This document shows positions 30,525 to 39,613 of a DNA stretch of 64,000 bases, in pieces. The stretch spans positions 62,001-126,000 of the forward strand of contig NZ_JAKSXX010000165.1 of assembly GCF_022829385.1 (NCBI RefSeq), in the 5' to 3' direction. The stretch is from Methylobacterium sp. J-070. Its GTDB lineage: Bacteria > Pseudomonadota > Alphaproteobacteria > Rhizobiales > Beijerinckiaceae. The notes under the pieces were generated by a model. The model did no database searches, was not told the DNA's origin, and was given only the letters and a program-made list of their open reading frames with translations. How positions within the stretch are numbered: the stretch's first letter is position 1; each line of letters opens with the position of its first letter. A program made the position numbers and the translations under genes.

Positions 30525-32099
30525 ATGAGTTTGGTGCAACGGCTGGAAGTGCGTCAGGGCCAAGCCCTGGTGATGACGCCGCAGCTCCTGCAAGCGATCA
30601 AGCTCCTGCAACTGTCGCAACTCGATCTCGCAGCCTATGTCGAGGCAGAACTCGAACGCAATCCGCTGCTGGAGCGCGCCGAGCCCGATCCGCCGGCTGC
30701 GGGCGAAGCCGCCGAGTCGGGTAACCACCAGGACGATGCGGTCGCGGACGGCTTCGAAGCCCCGGAACCCGACTCGTGGCTGTCCGCGGAGCTTAATCCG
30801 AGTCGCGGCGAGATCGAGGGCGATTTCGACACCCGGCTCGACAACGTCTTCCCCGATGATGGCCCGGTCCCGGCCCGGGAGGCGGGGGGCGGGGACATGC
30901 TCTCGCTGACGCCGCCGCCCTACGGCAGCAACGGGGGCAGCTTCGACGGCGAGGCGCCGGATTTCGAGGCCACCCTCACCGCCGAGACCTCGCTGCGCGA
31001 CCACCTCGCGGGGCAGCTCGATCTCTCGACCAGGGAGCCGGTCGAACGGCTCATCGGCGGCTTCCTGATCGATGCCATCGACGAGGCCGGCTACCTGCGC
31101 GAGACCGTGGAGGGCGTGGCCGAGCGGCTCGGTGCCGAACCGGCCGTGGTGGGGCGGATGCTCGCCCTCGTGCAGAGCTTCGATCCGCCGGGCGTCGCGG
31201 CCCGGGACCTCGCCGAGTGCCTCGCGATCCAGCTGCGCGAGCGCGACCGCTTCGACCCCGCCATGCAGGCCCTGGTCTCGCGCCTCGACCTCGTGGCCAA
31301 GCGCGATTTCGCCGCGCTCCGCCGTCTCTGCGGCGTCGACGACGAGGATCTCGTCGACATGCTCGGCGAGATCCGCCGCCTCGACCCGAAGCCGGGCCGG
31401 GCCTTCGGATCGAGTGCCGTCGAGGTTCTGGTTCCCGACGTCTTCGTGCGCGCCGCCCCGGACGGCTCCTGGCTGGTGGAGCTGAACAGCGAGGCCCTGC
31501 CGCGGGTGCTGGTCAACCAGAGCTACTACGCCCGGGTCGTGCGCGGCGCCTCGGCGGAGGGCGACCGGGCGTTCCTGTCGGAGGCGTTGCAGAACGCCAA
31601 CTGGCTGACCCGCTCCCTGGAGCAGCGCGCCCGCACCATTCTCAAGGTCGCCACCGAGATCGTGCGCCAGCAGGACGGGTTCTTCGTCCACGGCGTCGCG
31701 CACCTGCGCCCGCTCAACCTCAAGACGGTGGCCGAGGCGATCGGCATGCACGAATCGACCGTGTCGCGCGTGACCTCCAACAAGGCGATCGGGACGAGCC
31801 GCGGCACGCTGGAGATGAAGTACTTCTTCACCGCGGCGATCCCCGGCGCGGCCGGGATGGCGGCCCATTCCTCGGAGGCCGTGCGCCATCGCATCAAGCA
31901 GCTCGTCGACGGCGAGACGCCGGACGACGTGCTCTCCGACGACGCGCTGGTGCAGAAGCTGCGCGGCGAGGGCGTCGACATCGCCCGCCGCACCGTGGCG
32001 AAGTACCGGGAATCCCTGCGGATCCCGAGCTCCATCGAGCGGCGCCGGGAGCACTTCGCCCATGGCTCCGCCCATCACGGCGCCCTGGCTCTGCGCTGA
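30525..32099 (+). CDS. rpoN: RNA polymerase sigma-54 factor
   Basis: A 524-residue protein. Region I (MSLVQRLEVRQGQALVMTPQ then LLQAIKLLQLSQLDLAAYVE) is Gln/Leu-rich and contacts activators. An acidic region II (~50-150) and the core-binding region III follow. The C-terminal DNA-binding part has an HTH (VAEAIGMHESTVSRVTSNKA) and the RpoN box ARRTVAKYRE. The protein directs polymerase to -24/-12 promoters of nitrogen and carbon genes. The usual neighbours (lptB upstream; hpf and ptsN downstream) are absent here, and glmU follows instead. ATG 30525 is preferred because it begins the conserved region I. Confidence 0.96.
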   Translation: MSLVQRLEVRQGQALVMTPQLLQAIKLLQLSQLDLAAYVEAELERNPLLERAEPDPPAAGEAAESGNHQDDAVADGFEAPEPDSWLSAELNPSRGEIEGDFDTRLDNVFPDDGPVPAREAGGGDMLSLTPPPYGSNGGSFDGEAPDFEATLTAETSLRDHLAGQLDLSTREPVERLIGGFLIDAIDEAGYLRETVEGVAERLGAEPAVVGRMLALVQSFDPPGVAARDLAECLAIQLRERDRFDPAMQALVSRLDLVAKRDFAALRRLCGVDDEDLVDMLGEIRRLDPKPGRAFGSSAVEVLVPDVFVRAAPDGSWLVELNSEALPRVLVNQSYYARVVRGASAEGDRAFLSEALQNANWLTRSLEQRARTILKVATEIVRQQDGFFVHGVAHLRPLNLKTVAEAIGMHESTVSRVTSNKAIGTSRGTLEMKYFFTAAIPGAAGMAAHSSEAVRHRIKQLVDGETPDDVLSDDALVQKLRGEGVDIARRTVAKYRESLRIPSSIERRREHFAHGSAHHGALALR

Positions 32100-32171
32100 G
32101 GGCGTGAGCGGGCTTGCACAGCGCCCGCGTCCGGCTCATCCGTGGCCCCCGATCCGACGCTTGGACCCGCG

Positions 32172-33551
32172 ATGAACCCGACCGGTACGCCCCCGCGCAG
32201 CCTCACCGCCATCGTGCTCGCGGCCGGGAAGGGCACGCGGATGCGCTCCGACCTGCCGAAGGTTCTGCACCGGATCGCCGGGCGGAGCATGCTCGGGCAC
32301 GTGCTGGCCGCCGTCCAGGCGGCGGGCGCGGGGCGGATCGCCGTGGTGGCCGAGCCCGGACGCGACGATGTCGCCGCCGAGATCGCCCGGCAGGCGCCCG
32401 GCGCGCTGGTCTTCCCACAGGCCGAACGGCTCGGGACCGCCCACGCGGTCCTGGCCGCTCGGGACGCGCTGGTCGATCCGGACGACGACGTGGTCATCGC
32501 CTTCGGCGACACGCCGCTCGTCACCGCCGCCACGTTTTTGCGATTGCGCGCGCCGCTGGCCGAGGGTGCGGCGGTCGCGGTGCTGGCCTTCGAAAGCCCG
32601 ACGCCCACCGGCTACGGGCGCGTGCTCACCGAGGAAAGCCGCGTCCTGGCGATCCGCGAGGAGAAGGATACGAGCGAGGCCGAGCGGGCGGTGACCCTGT
32701 GCAATGCCGGGCTGATGGCGCTCTCCGGGCGGCACGCCCTCGCGCTCCTCACCCGCATCGGCAACGACAACGCCGCGGGCGAATACTACCTGCCGGACGC
32801 GGTGGCGCTCGCCGTCGGCGACGGGCTGACCGTCACCGTCGTGCCGGTGGACGAGGCGGAGGCGCAGGGCGTCAACGACCGGGTCCAGCTCAGCGTCGCG
32901 GAGGCGGCGATCCAGGCCCGGCTCCGCCGCAGCGCGATGCTGGGCGGAGCGACGCTGTCTGCCCCCGAGACCGTGTTCCTCAGCTATGACACGGTGCTGG
33001 GGCGCGACGTTGTCGTGGAGCCGAACGTCGTGTTCGGACCGGGCGTGCGGATCGGCGACGGCTGCACCGTGCGGGCCTTCGCGCATCTCACGGACACACA
33101 CTTGGAGGCGGGCGTGCGAATCGGGCCGTTCGTGCGGCTGCGCGGGCACGCGGTGCTGGAGACGGGCGCCGAACTCGGTAATTTCGTCGAGCTGAAGAAC
33201 GCCCGGATGGGTCCCGGCGCCAAGGCCGCCCACCTGACCTATCTCGGCGACGCGGAGATCGGCGCCAAGGCCAATATCGGCGCGGGGACGATCACCTGCA
33301 ATTACGACGGGGTACTCAAGCACCGAACCACGATCGGCGCAGGCGCCTTCATCGGGTCGAATTCGGCGCTCGTGGCGCCGGTCCGCGTGGGGGAGGGGGC
33401 CTACGTGGCCTCGGGCTCCGTGATCACCGACGACGTCCCGGCCGACGCCATGGCGGTGGCCCGCGGCCGGCAGGCCACCAAGCCCGGCTGGGCCAGGGAG
33501 AAGCGCGCCGCGCTCCTGGCCGAGAAGGCGCGGCGCGGGTCGGGATCCTGA
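32172..33551 (+). CDS. glmU: Bifunctional GlcNAc-1-P uridyltransferase / GlcN-1-P acetyltransferase
   Basis: A 459-residue protein. The N-terminal pyrophosphorylase domain has VLAAGKGTRMRSDLPKVLH and FGDTPLV. The C-terminal left-handed beta-helix (from ~residue 250) has FGPGVRIGDGCTVRAFAHL, FVELKNARMG, LTYLGDAEIGAKANIGAGTI and CNYDGVLKHRT, including the acetyltransferase His and the acetyl-CoA site. It makes UDP-GlcNAc from GlcN-1-P in the cytoplasm for peptidoglycan and LPS. Its length is normal. glmS follows 154 bp downstream, so two steps of the pathway sit together. ATG 32172 starts the first beta-strand. Confidence 0.97.
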   Translation: MNPTGTPPRSLTAIVLAAGKGTRMRSDLPKVLHRIAGRSMLGHVLAAVQAAGAGRIAVVAEPGRDDVAAEIARQAPGALVFPQAERLGTAHAVLAARDALVDPDDDVVIAFGDTPLVTAATFLRLRAPLAEGAAVAVLAFESPTPTGYGRVLTEESRVLAIREEKDTSEAERAVTLCNAGLMALSGRHALALLTRIGNDNAAGEYYLPDAVALAVGDGLTVTVVPVDEAEAQGVNDRVQLSVAEAAIQARLRRSAMLGGATLSAPETVFLSYDTVLGRDVVVEPNVVFGPGVRIGDGCTVRAFAHLTDTHLEAGVRIGPFVRLRGHAVLETGAELGNFVELKNARMGPGAKAAHLTYLGDAEIGAKANIGAGTITCNYDGVLKHRTTIGAGAFIGSNSALVAPVRVGEGAYVASGSVITDDVPADAMAVARGRQATKPGWAREKRAALLAEKARRGSGS

Positions 33552-33705
33552 CGGTCGCCCACGCGAAGCCTCGAACGGCCGGGGCTGGCCCTTGGCGGGG
33601 CCCATCCGGTACAAGCGGCGCAGGGCCCCGCCTTGAACGGTGCGGCCCGGATCGTGCGCGCGGGCTCGCGCACGCGTCGCGGGCGTCGAAGCGAGAGACA
33701 TTTGC

Positions 33706-35532
33706 ATGTGCGGCATCGTCGGGATCGTCGGACGCGACGCGGTGGCGGGGCAGGTGATCGAGGCCCTGCGGCGGCTCGAATACCGCGGCTACGATTCCGC
33801 CGGCATCGCCACCCTGGAGCACGGGCGGCTTGAGCGGCGCCGCGCCTCGGGCAAGCTCGTCAACCTGGAGGCTCGGCTCGCCCAGGAGCCGCTCACCGGC
33901 ACGATCGGCATCGGCCACACCCGCTGGGCCACCCATGGCCGGCCCAACGAGACCAACGCCCACCCGCACGCCACCAACCGTCTCGCCGTCGTGCACAACG
34001 GCATCATCGAGAACTTCCGCGAACTCAAGCGCGAGCTGGAGGCCGACGGCGTCGTCTTCGAGACCGAGACCGACACCGAGGTCGTCGCCCAGCTCGTCAG
34101 CCGCAACATGGATCGGCACATGGGTCCCGTGGAGGCGGTCGCCGCCGCCCTGCCGCGGCTGCGCGGCGCCTTTGCGCTGGGCTTCCTGTTCTCGGGCGAG
34201 GAAAACCTGCTGATCGGCGCCCGCCACGGCGCGCCGCTGGCGGTCGGCTTCGGCCAGGGCGAGACCTATCTGGGCTCCGACGCCCTGGCGCTCGCCCCGT
34301 TCACCGACGCGCTCACCTACCTCGACGAGGGCGACTGGGCGATCCTGACCCGGGACGGCGCCGAGATCCGCGACCTGGCCGGCAATCCCGTCCAGCGCCC
34401 CCGGCAAAAAATCGCGACGCAGGCCTACCGGATCGACAAGGGCGAGTACCGCCACTTCATGGCCAAGGAGATCCACGAGCAGCCCGAGGTGGTCGGCCGC
34501 ACGCTGGCCCACTACGTCGACATGGCGCAGGGCCGGGTCATGCTGCCCGAGGCGCTCCCCTTCGACTTCGCCAAGCTCAGCCGCGTCTACATCACCGCCT
34601 GCGGCACGGCCTATTATGCCGGTCTCGTCGCCCGCTACTGGTTCGAGCAGGTGGCGCGCCTGCCCGTGGAGATCGATGTCGCCTCGGAGGCCCGCTACCG
34701 CGAGGCGCCGCTGGAGAAGGACGGGCTGACGCTGGTGATCTCGCAATCGGGCGAGACCGCCGACACCCTGGCGTCCCTGCGCTACGCGAAGAGCCAGGGC
34801 CAGCACACCCTGAGCGTGGTGAACGTGCCGACCTCGACGATCGCGCGGGAATCCTCCGTGGTGATGCCGACGCTGGCCGGACCGGAGATCGGGGTGGCCT
34901 CCACCAAGGCGTTCTCGTGCCAGCTCACCGTGCTCCTGTGCCTCGCCATCGCGGCCGGCCGGGCCCGCGGCACCCTGGATGCGGCGGGCGAGCGGCGTCT
35001 CGTCGACGCGCTGATCAAGGCGCCGGGCCTGATGGCGGAGGCGCTCGCCGACGAGCCGGCGATCGAGGGTCTGGCCCGGGAGATCGCGAAGGCGCGGGAC
35101 GTACTCTATCTCGGGCGCGGCACCAGCTACCCGATGGCGCTGGAGGGTGCGCTGAAGCTGAAGGAAATCAGCTACATCCACGCAGAGGGCTACGCCGCGG
35201 GCGAGCTGAAGCACGGGCCGATCGCGCTGATCGACGAGAGCGTGCCGGTGATCGTCATCGCGCCGCACGACGCGGTGTTCGAGAAGACCGTCTCGAACAT
35301 GCAGGAGGTCGCCGCCCGCGGCGGCCGGATCGTGCTGATCGGCGACGCCAAGGGCGCGGCCGAGCACGGGCTCGAGACGCTCGCGACCTTCACCATGCCG
35401 GCGCTCGACGCCACGGTGGCGCCGATCGTCTACGCGGTGCCGATCCAGCTGCTCGCCTACCACACGGCGATGTTCATGGGGAAAGACGTCGACCAGCCCC
35501 GCAACCTCGCCAAGTCGGTGACGGTGGAATAG
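33706..35532 (+). CDS. glmS: Glutamine-fructose-6-phosphate aminotransferase
   Basis: A 608-residue protein. MCGIVGIVGRDAV exposes Cys2 as the N-terminal glutaminase nucleophile once Met is removed, and TRWATHGRPNETNAHPH belongs to the same domain. Two SIS domains follow: ITACGTAYYAGLVARYWFEQ, VISQSGETADTLASLRYAK, TKAFSCQL, then YLGRGTSYPMALEGALKLKE, AEGYAAGELKHGPIALID and the C-terminal RNLAKSVTVE. The enzyme makes GlcN-6-P from fructose-6-P and Gln, the first step to UDP-GlcNAc. No glmS ribozyme-like leader was looked for in detail, nor is one expected in this group. Confidence 0.97.
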   Translation: MCGIVGIVGRDAVAGQVIEALRRLEYRGYDSAGIATLEHGRLERRRASGKLVNLEARLAQEPLTGTIGIGHTRWATHGRPNETNAHPHATNRLAVVHNGIIENFRELKRELEADGVVFETETDTEVVAQLVSRNMDRHMGPVEAVAAALPRLRGAFALGFLFSGEENLLIGARHGAPLAVGFGQGETYLGSDALALAPFTDALTYLDEGDWAILTRDGAEIRDLAGNPVQRPRQKIATQAYRIDKGEYRHFMAKEIHEQPEVVGRTLAHYVDMAQGRVMLPEALPFDFAKLSRVYITACGTAYYAGLVARYWFEQVARLPVEIDVASEARYREAPLEKDGLTLVISQSGETADTLASLRYAKSQGQHTLSVVNVPTSTIARESSVVMPTLAGPEIGVASTKAFSCQLTVLLCLAIAAGRARGTLDAAGERRLVDALIKAPGLMAEALADEPAIEGLAREIAKARDVLYLGRGTSYPMALEGALKLKEISYIHAEGYAAGELKHGPIALIDESVPVIVIAPHDAVFEKTVSNMQEVAARGGRIVLIGDAKGAAEHGLETLATFTMPALDATVAPIVYAVPIQLLAYHTAMFMGKDVDQPRNLAKSVTVE

Positions 35533-35644
35533 GCGCGGCCGGCCGAATCCGCGCTCCGCACGCGCGCGGCGCCGCCTTTGCGAGCGCCGCGAATCTCGGG
35601 ACGGCTGAGCGTGCGGTCCCTTTGATCCCGGTACGAGGCCCCGC

Positions 35645-36805
35645 ATGACCGCATGTGACACCGACGCCCTGCGCTGGCTCGACGGGCAGGAGGGGGCGAT
35701 GCTGTCACTCCTCGAGGAGCTGGTGAACATCGATTCCGGCTCCTACGACAAGGCCGGCGTGGACGCGGTCGGCACGCGCATCGCGGCGTTCCTGGCCGGT
35801 GAGGGTATCCCGGCGACGACGATCCCGGTGGAGGGCTACGGCGACGCGCTGAGGGCCGAGGTCGCCGGCTCCGGCGGCGGCAACCGGCCGGTGGTGCTGA
35901 TGGGCCACCGCGACACCGTCTTCCCGAAGGGCGAGGTGTCGCGCCGTCCGTTCCACGTTGCCGACGGCCGCGCCTACGGGCCGGGCGTCGCCGACATGAA
36001 GGCCGGTCTCGTAATGAACGCCTTCGTGCTGGCGGCCTATCACCGGGCCGGCGGAGCGCCGATGCCGCTCACCGGCCTCTTCACCAGCGACGAGGAGATC
36101 GGCTCGCCGGCCTGCCGGCCGATCATCGAGGAGACGGCCCGCGGCGCCCGGGCCGTGCTGAATTCCGAGCCGGGGCGGCCGACCGGCAACGTCGTCACCG
36201 GCCGCAAGGGCGGCGTGTTCATGCACCTCGAGGTGCTCGGCAAGGCCGCCCATTCCGGCGGCAACTTCGCGGACGGGCGCAGCGCCATCCTGGCGCTCGC
36301 CCACAAGACCGTGGCGTTCCACGCGATCACCGACCTCGACCGGGGCACGACGGTGAATGTCGGGCTGATCTCCGGCGGCCAGTCGGTGAACACCGTCGCG
36401 CCCCGGGCGACCTGCGAGATCGACCTCCGCTACGTCACCCCGCTCGACCGCGAGGACGCCATGGCGCGGATCGCCGCCATCGTGACGGATGGCACGGTGC
36501 CGGGCACGACCGCGCACCTGACCGTCAAGGGCGAGTTCCTGCCGCTCGTCCAGGATGCGGGCTCCCGGGCGCTGTTCGAGACCTACGCGCGGGCGAGCGC
36601 GGGGCAGGGCGTGCCGGTCGCGGGCGAGTTCGCCGGGGGCTGCGCCGATTCCGGCTTCACCGCGAGCGTCGGCTGCCCGACCCTGTGCGCCGTGGGCCCG
36701 GTGGGGGGCAAGGCGCATTCCCCCGAGGAATATTTGGAGGTTGCGAGCCTCGTCCCCCGGGCGCGCGCGATGGCCGAGACCATCGCGGCGCTGGCGTCCG
36801 CCTGA
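35645..36805 (+). CDS. M20-family metallopeptidase (carboxypeptidase G2-like)
   Basis: A 386-residue protein. The di-zinc site reads MGHRDTVFPKG (His, Asp), GVADMKAGLVM (bridging Asp), SDEEIGSP (catalytic Glu plus ligand Glu), NSEPGRPTGNVVTGRKG (ligand) and GGKAHSPEEY (last His). The lid or dimerisation domain lies at ~175-290 (GKAAHSGGNFADGRSAILAL). The layout follows glutamate carboxypeptidase and ArgE-like enzymes that hydrolyse N-acyl or glutamyl amino acids. There is no signal peptide, so the location is cytoplasmic. It starts 112 bp after glmS; a functional link is not evident. Confidence 0.9.
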   Translation: MTACDTDALRWLDGQEGAMLSLLEELVNIDSGSYDKAGVDAVGTRIAAFLAGEGIPATTIPVEGYGDALRAEVAGSGGGNRPVVLMGHRDTVFPKGEVSRRPFHVADGRAYGPGVADMKAGLVMNAFVLAAYHRAGGAPMPLTGLFTSDEEIGSPACRPIIEETARGARAVLNSEPGRPTGNVVTGRKGGVFMHLEVLGKAAHSGGNFADGRSAILALAHKTVAFHAITDLDRGTTVNVGLISGGQSVNTVAPRATCEIDLRYVTPLDREDAMARIAAIVTDGTVPGTTAHLTVKGEFLPLVQDAGSRALFETYARASAGQGVPVAGEFAGGCADSGFTASVGCPTLCAVGPVGGKAHSPEEYLEVASLVPRARAMAETIAALASA

Positions 36806-36808
36806 GGG

Positions 36809-37098
36809 TCAGAGGTCGACCGAGGCGCGTGCGGCATCGCCGTAGCGGGGCCCGCTGACCGCCTCCAGGGGGATCGCCCTGTCGATGGCGGCGCGGTCTT
36901 CGGCGGTCAGGACGATCTCCGCGGCGGCGGCGTCTCCTCCAGGTGCCGGATCTTGCGGGCGCCCGGGATTGGCACGATGGTGTCGCCCTGCTGAAGCACC
37001 CAGGCCAGGGCGAGCTGCGCGGGCGCGACGCCCTTGTCGCGCGCCATCGCGGCCAGGGCGTCGATCAATCGCCGGTTGGCGGCGAGGTTCTGTGCCTA
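36809..37098 (-). pseudogene. Aldo/keto reductase, C-terminal relic with frameshift
   Basis: Minus-strand translation gives AQNLAANRRLIDALAAMARD, then KGVAPAQLALAWVLQQGDTI and VPIPGARKIRHLEE. These are textbook AKR helix and cofactor-loop segments. After LEE the frame breaks at a run of GCC/CCG and resumes in another frame as AAAAEIVLTAEDRAAIDRAI and SGPRYGDAARASVDL, ending at 36809. The N-terminal two-thirds, including the catalytic Tyr, is missing. A TAG in frame lies directly upstream. It is a dead fragment. Confidence 0.8.
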
Positions 37099-37147
37099 GA
37101 AGCGCGGCAGGGCTACAGTGCGATCGGGACCGGCTCTAAGCAGGCTC

Positions 37148-37172
37148 CGCAAAAGTGGCGGCCGGTTTTGCG
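37148..37172. repeat. REP-like palindrome (CGCAAAA / TTTTGCG)
   Basis: CGCAAAA (37148-37154) and TTTTGCG (37166-37172) flank a GC-rich loop. It resembles the short 'GCAAAAGTG...CCGGTTTTGCG' palindromes I know as common between genes in Rhizobiales. Confidence 0.55.
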
Positions 37173-37277
37173 ACGAAAACCTGCGACAGACCAAGGACGT
37201 AACAGGACCGAGCGCTGGCCTGCCCACGGTACACGACAATGACGCCGTCTTCACCGCATGAAGCGTGGGTCTCCTTT

Positions 37278-37403
37278 CCCGTGCGGGAGAGGGACAGGTT
37301 GAGGAACGAAAACGTCAAGGACAAGGCTCCCCCCATACGCGCGTCGATGGCGCGCTCGATCCGGTGACTTCTTGTCCCTCACCCCAGCCCTCTCCCGCAC
37401 GGG
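37278..37403. repeat. Intergenic inverted repeat, 16-bp arms
   Basis: CCCGTGCGGGAGAGGG (37278-37293) is the exact reverse complement of 37388-37403, ~95 bp apart. It is akin to the larger repeats at 47873-48064 and 50141-50318 in using CCCTCTCCCG-type ends. Confidence 0.6.
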
Positions 37404-37479
37404 AGCGGGCAGGTTGCGCCCGCCAAACGCGTCGGCGCGCGACTGTCGTGTCTAATGTGGCCTGCCGACGCGAGTCGGC

Positions 37480-38598
37480 TTAGCCCCGCAAAGCCCCCAC
37501 GAGACGCTCGAGGAACCCGTCGAGCGCGGCCTTGTCGATCCAGCGCAGCACCGCGACCAGGTCGCGGTCCGGATCGCACCAGATCACGTTGTTGCCGGCG
37601 CCGAGGGCGCTGAAGGACGCGGCGGAGAGCTGCGGCTTGGCGGCCGCGCCGCGGTTCAGCCACCAGAGATAGCCGTAGCTGTCGAGCATCGGCGACGGGG
37701 TCAGCATGGCGCGGATCCAGCGTTCCGAGACGAGCCGTCGCCCGTTCCAGGCACCGAAGCGGGCGATCAGCAGCCCGAACCGGGCGTGGTCGTCCGCGCC
37801 GATGCACAGGCCGCCGCCCCAGTGGCCGCCCCCGGGCACCGACTGGATGCGGCCGCCGTCGATCTCGACCCAGGCGTTGTCATAGCCGTGCCAGGCCCAG
37901 TCTCGGGAGGCGCCGATCGGGTCCATGATCCGTTCGCGCAGAACCTCCGGCAGGGCGCGGCCGAAGCGGCGCATCAGGCAGTAGGACAGCAGGTTCACCC
38001 GCACGTCGTTGTACTCGTAGTAGGAGCCCGGCGGATGCAGCGACCGCCTCTCGCCCTTGCGGCTGTTGTCCGCCCCCGGCCCGATCTGGCGGAAGTGGTC
38101 GACCTGGTCGGACTTGCCGAACAGGACGCCTTGCCACTCGCTCGATTGCTGCAGCAGGTGGCGCCACGTGATCAGGCCGTTGTGCGGGCCGTCGAGGAGC
38201 GGGTCCGCCACGTTGTCGCGCACCGGCGCGTCCACGTCGGGGATCAGCCCGTCTTCATGGGCGAGGCCCGCCAGCACCGCCAGGTAGCTCTTGGCGATCG
38301 AGAAGGTCATGTCCGGCCGGCGCGTGTCGCCCCAGGCGGCGATGCGGCGGCCGTCCTTCAGGATCACGCCTGCCGGGCCGCCCCGCGCGCGCACCGGCCC
38401 GACGATGTCGCTCCAGGGCCCGCGCTCGTTCCACTCGACGAGGCCGACGTAGCGCCCGTCCGGGTAATACAGGCTGCGCGGCCACGGGCTCTCGTTGGCC
38501 TCGGCGAAGGAGACGGCGTCCGCGAGCCGGCCGGGATCGAACCCGGCCGCGCCGGGCTCCACGCCCTCGAAGGAATCGGTGGGCCAGGACGGCGCCAT
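37480..38598 (-). CDS. Class C beta-lactamase-fold serine hydrolase
   Basis: A 372-residue protein. The SxxK motif is in MTFSIAKSYLAVLAGLA, the YxN motif is in SYYEYNDVRVNLLSY, and the C-terminal region has GYLWWLNRG and GAGNNVIWCDPDRDLVAVL in place of a classic KTG. This is the serine hydrolase (AmpC/EstB/peptidase S12) family, covering esterases, D-aminopeptidases and lactamases. No signal peptide is evident from the ATG at 38598; a GTG at 38610 is possible. It faces the decay zone on both sides. The substrate is unknown. Confidence 0.85.
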   Translation of the reverse strand: MAPSWPTDSFEGVEPGAAGFDPGRLADAVSFAEANESPWPRSLYYPDGRYVGLVEWNERGPWSDIVGPVRARGGPAGVILKDGRRIAAWGDTRRPDMTFSIAKSYLAVLAGLAHEDGLIPDVDAPVRDNVADPLLDGPHNGLITWRHLLQQSSEWQGVLFGKSDQVDHFRQIGPGADNSRKGERRSLHPPGSYYEYNDVRVNLLSYCLMRRFGRALPEVLRERIMDPIGASRDWAWHGYDNAWVEIDGGRIQSVPGGGHWGGGLCIGADDHARFGLLIARFGAWNGRRLVSERWIRAMLTPSPMLDSYGYLWWLNRGAAAKPQLSAASFSALGAGNNVIWCDPDRDLVAVLRWIDKAALDGFLERLVGALRG

Positions 38599-39613
38599 CG
38601 GCTGTGTCACGCGTGTGCTCCAGGCTGGATTGCCAAGGCCGTATCGGGCGCAGAGGGAAGCATGACCTACGCCGCACCGTGTGCATACGGAACCGGCGCT
38701 CCCCGTCCAGCCGCGCGGCCGATTGGTCCCGACCGGCTGTTCCCGGGCGATCCCGCGAGACCGGCGTGCCGATTTCCGCGCCCGGGGCCCATCGAGCACA
38801 GACCGTCGCTTGGCGCAGCGCCGCCAGACGCTTCAGGGTACAGGGCATCGGGCAGTCTCGCCCGCGCGCCGACACGGGGCGCCAGCGCGATGCCATCGCC
38901 CCGGCTCGCGGCAGGGTCGCCCCCCGGGACTGTAAGTCGGCCGCGTCTTGCCGGACCGGGCTGCGAGCTCGCCCTGATCGCCTGCACCGGTCGTCCAGAT
39001 CGACCTGAACACGTAGTTCTTCGCCTGCCCCGCCGTGCTCATGGGCTGGTGCGACCGGCGCGTGATCGTGGTGGCGAACGCCGCCACGGCGATCCACCAC
39101 CTCGCCCTCGATTCCGTGCGCGAGCAAGCTGTGGCCGCGGAAGGCATCGTCCACACCGTCGCCGAGGCGGCGGCCGGGACCGTCGAGGCGACGGGTACGT
39201 CGGCCGGCGGCATCCTGACCTCGGCGTCCGAATTGTCGGTCGCGTTCGATCATTCGGCACGGAGGTCGGCCGTTTCCTGGCGTCGGTACGCGCGGCCTGA
39301 CCCGGGACCGCCCGGGCACCCGCCGCAGCCCCGCCGTGATCCGGGCGGCCGGGCCTGGGCTGGCCGGCGTCGGCCGGCATCCCGACCGCTGAGCGCCGTC
39401 AGGCCGACGACAGCGCACCGCCGTCGGATGCCGAAGGACAGCCCGCACGCACCGGGCCGCCCGATCGATGCGCCGCCCGCGCGCGGCGGCCACGGTGAGC
39501 AGCGCCCGCCGTCGCTCGGGAGCCGCTTGCGCGAGAGAGCCGCTTCGAGCACGGTCCGGTCGTGCAGCCCGCGTTTTCGGCGGATCGTGTAGGATTTGGG
39601 GCGAAGGACCGCG
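38599..39613. other. Decay zone, ~1 kb without an intact gene
   Basis: Apart from the chemoreceptor relic at 39060-39300, no frame shows an intact family. Several frames are open because of GC bias only. A plus-strand piece around 38880-39040 may be a further relic but could not be identified. 39301-39613 shows nothing. Confidence 0.45.
39060..39300 (+). pseudogene. Methyl-accepting chemotaxis protein, C-terminal relic
   Basis: One plus frame reads AATAIHHLALDSVREQAVAA, then EGIVHTVAEAAAGTVEATGT and SAGGILTSASELS. Near 39245 the homology moves to another frame with GTEVGRFLASVRAA and a stop at 39300. This is the standard C-terminal end of an MCP signalling domain (NxxxAAxGT..., then LxxEVxxFLAxVRAA). 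The ligand, membrane and tip regions are gone. It is likely dead. Confidence 0.6.

Larger units (their letters stand above)
37100..37479. other. Intergenic region with palindromic repeats
   Basis: About 380 bp without genes. It holds a CGCAAAA...TTTTGCG palindrome (37148-37172) and a pair of 16-bp inverted repeats (37278-37293 and 37388-37403). Confidence 0.55.
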
